The notes beneath the pieces are model-generated. The model worked only from the letters and a program-made list of their open reading frames with translations. It had not been told where the DNA came from and did no database searches. Positions 1 to 4,998 of a stretch of 5,305 bases of DNA are shown here, piece by piece. The translations under genes and the position numbers were made by a program. This DNA comes from Myxococcota bacterium (lineage in GTDB: Bacteria > Myxococcota_A > Polyangia > HGW-17). Position 1 is the first letter of the stretch, and each line of letters opens with the position of its first letter. The DNA lies in contig JAHJLU010000751.1 of assembly GCA_018821745.1 (NCBI GenBank), forward strand, positions 1-5,305. The letters are read 5' to 3'.

Positions 1-1
1 A

Positions 2-166
2 TTCAAGGATTTTACCCTCTCCGCCGGAGCCTTCGCCGGGGTCATCGGCCCCGCCTCCCAAGGAGCCGTCACCTCCGTGGCTTCGTCTGAGCACCTCACC
101 ATCGACGGGTTGTGGACGGGCCTCTCCCTCTCCCTCTCATGGCGCCCCCGGGTGGAAGAAAAATGA
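2..166 (+). CDS. C-terminal fragment of a probable envelope/outer-membrane protein (5' end outside window)
   Basis: An open frame enters from the left edge and ends at the TGA at 164-166, giving 54 visible residues that start FKDFTLSAGAFAGV and end in SWRPRVEEK. No start codon is visible, so the length and N-terminus are unknown. The fragment is rich in small and hydroxylated residues. Near the end it shows strict hydrophobic/polar alternation (L-W-T-G-L-S-L-S-L-S-W, residues 37-47), the pattern of an amphipathic beta-strand such as the last strand of an outer-membrane barrel. The chain does not end on the aromatic residue that BAM-dependent barrels usually have, because seven residues (RPRVEEK) follow the Trp. 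Envelope location is therefore an inference, and I do not recognise the family. The next gene starts 95 bp downstream on the same strand, so co-transcription is possible but not shown. Coding status is supported by the uninterrupted frame and the envelope-like sequence. Confidence 0.6.
   Translation, partial: FKDFTLSAGAFAGVIGPASQGAVTSVASSEHLTIDGLWTGLSLSLSWRPRVEEK
122..138 (+). repeat. Short hexanucleotide tandem repeat inside the first gene
   Basis: The unit CTCTCC is repeated twice and then followed by a third copy differing only in its last base (CTCTCA). It lies in frame and encodes Leu-Ser three times just before a Trp. Because the unit is six bases, gain or loss of a copy would keep the frame and lengthen or shorten the predicted beta-strand by two residues. 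It is short, and may simply reflect the alternating amino-acid pattern. Confidence 0.5.
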
Positions 167-197
167 GCTGCTTTTCTTCTGTGCCCCCACATGGGGG
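155..197 (+). terminator. Two weak adjacent hairpins after the first gene, possible terminator
   Basis: The first inverted repeat pairs GAAGAAAA (155-162) with TTTTCTTC (172-179), an 8-bp stem around a 9-nt loop that contains the TGA stop codon. The second pairs CCCCC (184-188) with GGGGG (193-197) around a 4-nt loop, ACAT. Neither is followed by a run of T, so this is not a canonical intrinsic terminator. The A/T-rich first stem is weak, while the GC second stem is short but strong. They are the only structures between this gene and the next, so they could end or attenuate the upstream transcript. Confidence 0.25.
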
Positions 198-261
198 GTG
201 AACGGCGATGCCGGGCGATGAGGCCTTGCGATTACCGAACCCTTGACCACGGGAGGACCCC

Positions 262-1548
262 ATGACCAAACGAACCACACCCACCACCACCCTCTTGCCG
301 CTGCTTCTCGCCATGGGTCTTCTGGCCTCGGCCTGCGGCGGAGAGGAAGACGTTCTCTCGGACAACAATACGACCAACAACACGAATAATACCAACAACA
401 CCAACACCCCGGAGCCCACCTCCAAGGTGGATCTCCTCTTTGTGGTGGACAACAGCCTCAGCATGGCGGCGGAGCAGGCACTTCTGGTTTCCCAGTTTGG
501 TGAATTCACAAGGGTGCTTCGGGAGGCGCCGGGAGGAATGCCCGATCTCCATGTGGGAGTCATCTCCACGGACCTCGGTACTCTGCCCTATAATATTCCC
601 TCCTGCACCACTCAGGGGGGGGATGGCGGGCGTCTTCTGGCCGGACCTAACAGCTCCTGCTCCAACCCCGTGGGGCAGCGCTACATCGTGGACATAGCCC
701 CAAAGGGCTGCACCGTGGAGCGCGATCCTGGCGACGACTCGGTCTGCACAGCGAGCGACTGCTCTGTCGCCAACTGTACCCAGGACAACTTTGTCTCCGG
801 CGAAGGATACAGTGAGCCTGATGGCCTCCAATTCGTCGAGGACGAAAACGGCTGTCCCCGCTGCCGTAACTACTCGGGCGAGGACCTGGAAACCGTTTTC
901 TCCTGCAACGCAAGCCTCGGTACCGCCGGCTGCGGGTTTGAGCAGCCCCTGGAGTCCATGCGCCTGGCCCTCTCCACGGGCAACACCGCAAACGCTCGGT
1001 TCGTCCGCTCCGAGGCGATGCTCGCCGTGCTCTTCCTCACGGACAAAGACGACTGCTCCGCGGACAACGTGGAAATTTTCAACCCCGAGGGGGGGATCTC
1101 TGACACCCTTGGCCCCTTGACGAGCTTTCGCTGCACGGAGTTCGGCATTCGCTGCGACGAAGATTGGCAGCGCATCATGCCCGAGGGGAGCATGTCCTAC
1201 AACAACTGCGTCGCCCGGACTCAGGGAGACGCCATGCGAATGCTCTATCCCGTTTCACGCTATACGGACTTCCTGCGCGACCTCAAGGGTAACTACCCGA
1301 TCCTCATGACCACCCTCTCGGGGCCCTACGTATCAACCCTGAACGTGGGTGTAGACGAAAACCAGCATCCCAGGCTCGGGTTCAGTTGTGGAGAGGCTGT
1401 CCCCGCCGTGCGCCTCCGGGAGTTTGTCAGTGCCTTCCAGGGAGCGCCGGAAGGCAACTCCGGCAGCATCTGTGACAGCAACTATGCACCAACCCTCATT
1501 TCCCTGGGAGAGGCCATCAGGGCCAACCTCCCCACCGCCGGAGAATGA
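262..1548 (+). CDS. VWA-domain lipoprotein with cysteine-rich insert and Asn/Thr linker
   Basis: The 428-aa protein is predicted to be exported and lipid-anchored. Residues 1-24 form a signal peptide (Lys3-Arg4, then a Leu-rich core) ending in a lipobox-like L-A-S-A-Cys25. An Asn-Asn-Thr linker (about 35-49) follows, and from about residue 55 a von Willebrand factor A-like domain. The first VWA strand and MIDAS metal site read LLFVVDNSLSM, with Asp63, Ser65 and Ser67 in the DxSxS motif. A second acidic loop, FLTDKDDC (258-265), matches the downstream MIDAS aspartate position. Between them sits an insert with many cysteines (115-224). There are 16 cysteines besides the lipobox one, an even number consistent with disulfides. 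In VWA proteins the bound divalent metal mediates protein-protein adhesion, but the partner here is unknown. The ATG is chosen because GGAGG (252-256) lies 5 nt upstream and the signal peptide starts immediately. Such proteins are common in Myxococcota. The VWA call is good; the biological role is unknown. Confidence 0.88.
   Translation: MTKRTTPTTTLLPLLLAMGLLASACGGEEDVLSDNNTTNNTNNTNNTNTPEPTSKVDLLFVVDNSLSMAAEQALLVSQFGEFTRVLREAPGGMPDLHVGVISTDLGTLPYNIPSCTTQGGDGGRLLAGPNSSCSNPVGQRYIVDIAPKGCTVERDPGDDSVCTASDCSVANCTQDNFVSGEGYSEPDGLQFVEDENGCPRCRNYSGEDLETVFSCNASLGTAGCGFEQPLESMRLALSTGNTANARFVRSEAMLAVLFLTDKDDCSADNVEIFNPEGGISDTLGPLTSFRCTEFGIRCDEDWQRIMPEGSMSYNNCVARTQGDAMRMLYPVSRYTDFLRDLKGNYPILMTTLSGPYVSTLNVGVDENQHPRLGFSCGEAVPAVRLREFVSAFQGAPEGNSGSICDSNYAPTLISLGEAIRANLPTAGE
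364..408 (+). repeat. Asn-Asn-Thr codon repeat encoding the lipoprotein linker
   Basis: Codons 35-49 of the VWA lipoprotein encode four Asn-Asn-Thr units, with one extra Thr and a final Asn-Thr. The four units use four different codon combinations (AACAATACG, AACAACACG, AATAATACC, AACAACACC), so the repeat is clearer in protein than in DNA. It is probably a flexible, hydrophilic spacer holding the VWA domain away from the lipid anchor. Similar Asn/Thr tracts after the lipobox are familiar from Bradymonadales-type proteins (recollection, not a search). Confidence 0.75.
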
Positions 1549-1571
1549 TCTCCATTCACCACTGACAGGTT

Positions 1572-3074
1572 CTATTGAGGTTGCAGGGAACCCCGGGTCG
1601 TGACGACGCCCTCTTCCTGAAGATCTTTCATGAAGAGGCAGATTTTTCCGGAGCCGTCCCGTTCGCCGAAAATAAAATAGCGGGTCTCGCCGGCCCCGGG
1701 CATGAACTGACCCATCCCCTCATAGTAGTTGTTGAAGGAGTGGATGGGCCGCACCACCCCCGAGTCTTTATCCCACAAATAGAGAAATTCGTGTTCCACC
1801 CTGAGGTAGGGAACGGTGGTGTCAAAGGAACTCCCGGCGGGAAAGGCCACCAGATTGGGTGCAATATCGGAGACAGGCCATCCGACCCCCTGGTGGAGGG
1901 TCATGGGAGGTGCGGTGATGGTTTCATGGGTAAAAATGTTTTGGCCCGTGAGTCGTGCCCTCCCCTCATTCAGGGTGGTGAAATAGACCCAGCCCTCCGG
2001 GTCGACCTGGGAGAGCTCCGACATGGTTTGTGTGGCCCCCGTTGTGTCATGGTGAACCTGGGGCAGCGCATCGGAGGAAAAGGAGAAGATACGGTGGGAG
2101 ATCTGATCCGGCGCGCTGTTGCAGCTCTCCTGCCGGGGGTACCACAGGTTGGCGGCGAAAAAATCCCCATGGAAATCCGACAGAAATTGCTTCTCCAGGG
2201 CGAAATGGAAACCACCCAGGTCCAGCTCCTCCAATCCTCCCAGGTAGAGGTTGGTCCGGGAGAACATAAACCCGCGGGAGAAACAGGTGTCAAGCGGAGT
2301 CAGAATATAGTCACACAGAACCAGGGCATCGCCCGTTGCAGGATCAAACCGTGCCACCACCGGAAACCCGCGGCGTTCCTGACATGTGGGGGAGTAAATG
2401 GCGCCATCAATTACCACCTCGGAGAGGGAGGGGGTGGCGGTCGGGTCGGAGAAGTCAATCGCGAAGAGGTGAGGGGTGACCTCGATGCAATTGATAACAC
2501 CCACACAGGATTCATCCACATAGACGTGGCTCAGGGCGAGGTAGAGCCGTGAGTGTTGAGCGTCGAGAAAGGTGTTGGTGTATTCGGTGTAGCCCGCACC
2601 GAAGTAGAGGTCCCCGATGATTCTTGTGACGCGGGTTTCCACGTTGTACGCCACCACATAGGTCTCGATGGAGGAGCCCGTGTCATCCCACTGGGTGGCC
2701 CAGAAGATAAACGGATAGGAGGCGCTGAGGTACCGAAAGGCTCGGCTCAGGGAGGAGACCCCCCCGATTGCGTCACAGGTGATGAGGGTCTTGGCAGGGA
2801 GGTAATTCTCCACACAGCGTGAGGTATCGACGGAGCAGTCAACACAGGAGGTGTCTCCCTGGAGAAACCCGAAATCCTTGCATGAGGGGGCGCCCGCAAA
2901 AATGGCCATTTCGCACTCCTCACCCTCGCTTAGTACCCCATCGCCACAGGTTCCCTTCGTGATGCTGCGCTGCGTGTCGTCACACGCGGAAAAAACCATG
3001 AGGCTCATAAAAAGCACCTGCATCAGCATGCGAACTGTGTTGTAAAGAGATGGAGAGGAAAAATATTTGTTCAT
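1572..3074 (-). CDS. Cysteine-rich-repeat lipoprotein with beta-rich, propeller-like body
   Basis: The 500-aa protein starts at the ATG at 3074-3072. It has a signal peptide with a long hydrophobic core (about 16-30) ending M-V-F-S-A-Cys31, so it is predicted to be a lipoprotein. Residues 43-87 form a cysteine-rich module: CGDGVLSEGEEC (43-54), then C65, C77, C80 and C87. Its spacing resembles the 'CGDG....GEEC' and 'C..LGF..G.L.C' repeats common in Myxococcota surface proteins. The rest (about 100-500) contains many short strand-like segments with aromatic residues and Asp/Gly turns (for example LYLAL, LFAIDFSD, VARFDPATGDA, FLYLWDKDSGVV). This suggests a beta-propeller or similar fold, but no named family is recognised. 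The start is supported by an in-frame stop upstream, GAAGG at 3079-3083 (4-nt spacer) and a promoter at 3096-3123. Met16 and Met18 are less likely starts, because either would leave almost no n-region. The gene converges on the VWA lipoprotein gene and diverges from the 548-aa lipoprotein gene. Function is unknown; surface binding or sensing is only a guess. Confidence 0.88.
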   Translation of the reverse strand: MNKYFSSPSLYNTVRMLMQVLFMSLMVFSACDDTQRSITKGTCGDGVLSEGEECEMAIFAGAPSCKDFGFLQGDTSCVDCSVDTSRCVENYLPAKTLITCDAIGGVSSLSRAFRYLSASYPFIFWATQWDDTGSSIETYVVAYNVETRVTRIIGDLYFGAGYTEYTNTFLDAQHSRLYLALSHVYVDESCVGVINCIEVTPHLFAIDFSDPTATPSLSEVVIDGAIYSPTCQERRGFPVVARFDPATGDALVLCDYILTPLDTCFSRGFMFSRTNLYLGGLEELDLGGFHFALEKQFLSDFHGDFFAANLWYPRQESCNSAPDQISHRIFSFSSDALPQVHHDTTGATQTMSELSQVDPEGWVYFTTLNEGRARLTGQNIFTHETITAPPMTLHQGVGWPVSDIAPNLVAFPAGSSFDTTVPYLRVEHEFLYLWDKDSGVVRPIHSFNNYYEGMGQFMPGAGETRYFIFGERDGSGKICLFMKDLQEEGVVTTRGSLQPQ

Positions 3075-3095
3075 GGTACCTTCGACAAGGAGTTT

Positions 3096-3123
3096 ACCAT
3101 ATATGTTTGCGGTTGCCTGTCAA
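3096..3123 (-). promoter_or_regulatory. Sigma70-type promoter for the minus-strand lipoprotein gene
   Basis: Read on the minus strand, a perfect -35 box TTGACA (3123-3118) is followed after 16 bp by TATGGT (3101-3096), which matches the -10 consensus at four of six positions including the key first two and last bases. The -35 is preceded by a run of T. Transcription would begin near 3089, leaving a leader of only about 15 nt that still includes the GAAGG ribosome-binding site. Position and orientation fit the gene starting at 3074. Confidence 0.6.
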
Positions 3124-3135
3124 AAAAGTCAGTTT

Positions 3136-3177
3136 ACCTGAGGCTGTCCATCAATATTAATGAGGGCGATTTCAGGT
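3136..3177. promoter_or_regulatory. Nested dyad in the divergent intergenic region, possible operator
   Basis: Two inverted repeats share almost the same centre. The inner one is CATcAATATTaATG (3149-3162), a 14-bp palindrome with one mismatched pair. The outer one pairs ACCTGA (3136-3141) with TCAGGT (3172-3177). The inner dyad lies about 25 bp upstream of the -35 box of the minus-strand gene, a usual place for an activator site, and the region also lies upstream of the plus-strand lipoprotein gene. A regulator binding here could act on both genes. No regulator gene is present in the window, so this is a candidate site only. Confidence 0.3.
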
Positions 3178-3268
3178 TTGTGAGGCGGCGGGTCGTTTTT
3201 GCCTTTTCCCCTGACCCAAAGTGTTTCATAACTAGACCAGTGAATACCCCTTCACGCTCCGGCGATGG

Positions 3269-3282
3269 GCCTCCCGGGAGGC
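3269..3282. promoter_or_regulatory. Perfect 14-bp palindrome upstream of the 548-aa lipoprotein gene
   Basis: GCCTCCCGGGAGGC is exactly self-complementary. It ends 15 bp before the AAGGAG ribosome-binding site of the gene starting at 3310. In RNA it would fold as a GC-rich hairpin (5-bp stem, CCGG loop), and in DNA it could be a dimeric protein site. No good sigma70 promoter was found for this gene, so it is unclear whether the palindrome lies inside the transcript. There is no T-run, so it is unlikely to be a terminator. Confidence 0.35.
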
Positions 3283-3297
3283 ACGGTTTCGTCAGAC

Positions 3298-3303
3298 AAG
3301 GAG
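3298..3303 (+). promoter_or_regulatory. Ribosome-binding site that fixes the GTG start at 3310
   Basis: AAGGAG lies 6 nt before GTG 3310-3312, an ideal Shine-Dalgarno arrangement. The in-frame upstream ATG at 3265 has no purine-rich site before it and would add 15 residues, including two acidic ones, ahead of the signal peptide. The GTG start is therefore preferred. Confidence 0.8.
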
Positions 3304-3309
3304 TCCTCC

Positions 3310-4956
3310 GTGAAATATTTTATTCTTGCTCTTCTTTTTGTTGCCTGCCAAGGGAAGGGTGACAAGTCCCCGGCCCCGGAAAAAGAAACAATCGCACCCG
3401 TGGCCAAGGCTCTCCCCGGGGAGATGGGAAAAAAACCTGCCGGTACCCCCACAAAGATCGTAAAACCCAGCCCCAAAGCGGTGGCCGCGGATTTTGTCTC
3501 GGCGGACACCATGGCCCAGATTTATTCCGGTGTGACCAAAGGGCTTGACCCCAAGAAGTTCCCCATTCTTAAGCACCACGCATGGAAAGAGTACTCCATC
3601 AGGACAAAGGCCGCCTGGAAGAAATATATGAAAAAGCGCGAGGGGACGCTGAGGAAGTGGTCCAGCGAACACCTCAAGGGGCCCCAAAAAGAAGGAAAGA
3701 CGATTTTTTATCCCTTCTCCGGTGCTGATATTGTCTATCCCGAGCTGTTCTTCCCCTGGTCAAACGATGTGGTCATGATGGGGCTGGAGCCCGCCGGTTC
3801 TCTCATGGATCTGCGCCGCGCCAGCGAAGAAGATGTCATCGCCTATACCCGCCAGATTGAGAACACGGTTGAGCATATTATCCATCTCACGTTCTTCCGC
3901 ACCCGGACCATGCGCAAGCAGATGTTCCACAAGAATGTACAGAACATTGACGGGACTCTCCCCACGCTGCTCTTTTTTCTGAAGCACCTGGGGAACACCA
4001 TCGAAAAGGTGGAGCGGGTGCAACTGGCGGCCGACGGCACCGTCACCAGTCTGGGAGAGGATAGCGCACTGAGACTCCCGGCCAAGATCAATCGGGTCCC
4101 GAAAAAGGGTTATGGAAAGAATGCCCGACACACCAAACCCATGAAGATCGTCAAGGTCATGGATCCCTCTCCCTCACAGGATCCCGTAAAGAATACGCGG
4201 AAGGTCCGAAAAAAAGGCAAGCGGATTAAGAAGCACAAGGTGGTGATCAAAGAGGCCCCCGTTTACGAAGTGATTGGCAACAGGATCTCCTATGTTCGTC
4301 CAGACGGCAGCAAGGGGCGGGTGACCTACTTCTCGGTGAATCTCTCTGATTATGATTACCGCGAGAGGGCCGGGTTTACAAGAATGGTGGCCCTCAATGC
4401 CTTCCTCAAAAAACTCTCCGTGGGGACTACCTATCTCAAGAGCGCATCCTATCTGATGCACAAGAGCTTCTTCTCCGCCATCCGCGGCATAGTCCTCAAA
4501 AGCAGCGCCTATCTCCTCCAGGATGACAGCGGGATCCCGCTGAAGTATTTCCTCGATGAGTGGGATAATCACTTCTTCGGCAGGTACACACAGCCCATCA
4601 AGCTGTTTAAGCTCTCCTATCAGGCCGGACTCTATGCCATTTACAATGCGAAAAAAGCGCCCCCGAAGCTCCCCTTCGGCATTGGGTACAGCATCTATTC
4701 CAGTCGCTCCAATCTCCACCTCGCCCGAAAGATGAGCGACGACGAGGTGAAGAAAAACGCCAAGAAGATAGCAGATCTCAAAGAGTTCATCGAAAAAGCC
4801 AAGGCGGATGCCAAGGCCGCCATGAAGGGTCCGCCCCTGGATCCTGTTGCTCCCGCCGGTCCGGCCACAATGGGCGCTCCCCTTACGGCCGGGACCCCTA
4901 TGAAACCAGCAGCAGCTCCGACCAAGGCGCCTGCGGCAAAAAAACTCCCCAAATAG
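3310..4956 (+). CDS. Lipoprotein of a conserved uncharacterised family (YPFSGAD / LQDDSGIP motifs)
   Basis: The 548-aa product begins MKYFILALLFVAC, a very short signal peptide with a lipobox ending at Cys13. Cys13 is the only cysteine in the whole protein, which supports lipidation and sets it apart from the two cysteine-rich neighbours. After a Pro/Lys linker (to about 55) comes the conserved body. Landmark motifs are YPFSGAD (134-140), GLEPAG (158-163), GTLPTLLFFL (215-224), TYFSVNLSD (339-347), LKSASYLMHK (376-385), LLQDDSGIP (402-410), FGRYTQPIKLF (423-433) and LPFGIGY (454-460). I recall this motif series from hypothetical proteins of Bacteroidota and other phyla, with no assigned function; this is memory, not a search. 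Residues 265-314 form a highly basic insert with 19 Lys/Arg. A charged helix (about 474-507) and an Ala/Pro/Lys tail (508-548) end the protein. No hydrolase or transport motif is recognised. yaiI follows 42 bp downstream and may share its transcript. Confidence 0.88.
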   Translation: MKYFILALLFVACQGKGDKSPAPEKETIAPVAKALPGEMGKKPAGTPTKIVKPSPKAVAADFVSADTMAQIYSGVTKGLDPKKFPILKHHAWKEYSIRTKAAWKKYMKKREGTLRKWSSEHLKGPQKEGKTIFYPFSGADIVYPELFFPWSNDVVMMGLEPAGSLMDLRRASEEDVIAYTRQIENTVEHIIHLTFFRTRTMRKQMFHKNVQNIDGTLPTLLFFLKHLGNTIEKVERVQLAADGTVTSLGEDSALRLPAKINRVPKKGYGKNARHTKPMKIVKVMDPSPSQDPVKNTRKVRKKGKRIKKHKVVIKEAPVYEVIGNRISYVRPDGSKGRVTYFSVNLSDYDYRERAGFTRMVALNAFLKKLSVGTTYLKSASYLMHKSFFSAIRGIVLKSSAYLLQDDSGIPLKYFLDEWDNHFFGRYTQPIKLFKLSYQAGLYAIYNAKKAPPKLPFGIGYSIYSSRSNLHLARKMSDDEVKKNAKKIADLKEFIEKAKADAKAAMKGPPLDPVAPAGPATMGAPLTAGTPMKPAAAPTKAPAAKKLPK

Positions 4957-4958
4957 CG

Positions 4959-4972
4959 CGGGTGGTCACCCG
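4959..4972 (+). terminator. Small GC hairpin between the lipoprotein gene and yaiI
   Basis: CGGGT and ACCCG form a 5-bp stem with a GGTC loop directly after the TAG stop of the lipoprotein gene; as DNA it is a 14-bp dyad (CGGGTG/CACCCG around GT). No T-run follows, and the next ribosome-binding site begins 12 bp later. It is thus at most a weak or partial terminator, or a 3'-end stabilising hairpin within an operon. Confidence 0.25.
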
Positions 4973-4998
4973 GTCCCCCATGAGAAGGAGCCAGTGTT

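Noticed and set aside
204..220. Two copies of GGCGATG, 10 bp apart, before the VWA lipoprotein gene
   Set aside because: Seven-base direct repeats at this spacing are likely by chance, and they do not match a known operator.
232..831. Minus-strand open frame of 199 codons opposite the VWA lipoprotein start
   Set aside because: It overlaps the signal peptide, linker and MIDAS region of a well-supported gene, and its product is low-complexity with many Gly/Val/Arg and His.
1575..2552. Long plus-strand open frame (325 codons) opposite the minus-strand lipoprotein gene
   Set aside because: It lies wholly antisense to a gene with signal peptide, lipobox, SD and promoter, its product is Gly/Val/Glu-rich without a recognisable pattern, and it has no upstream SD. 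It is a shadow of GC-biased codons.
3155..3160. TATTAA as a -10 box for a plus-strand promoter of the 548-aa lipoprotein gene
   Set aside because: The sequence 17 bp upstream (GTTTAC) is a poor -35, and the site is about 150 bp from the start codon. CATAAC near 3230 was also considered but has no -35 at usable spacing.
4174..4719. Minus-strand open frame of 181 codons inside the 548-aa lipoprotein gene
   Set aside because: It is antisense to the conserved motifs of the lipoprotein and shows no recognisable domain or SD, so it is treated as a shadow frame.
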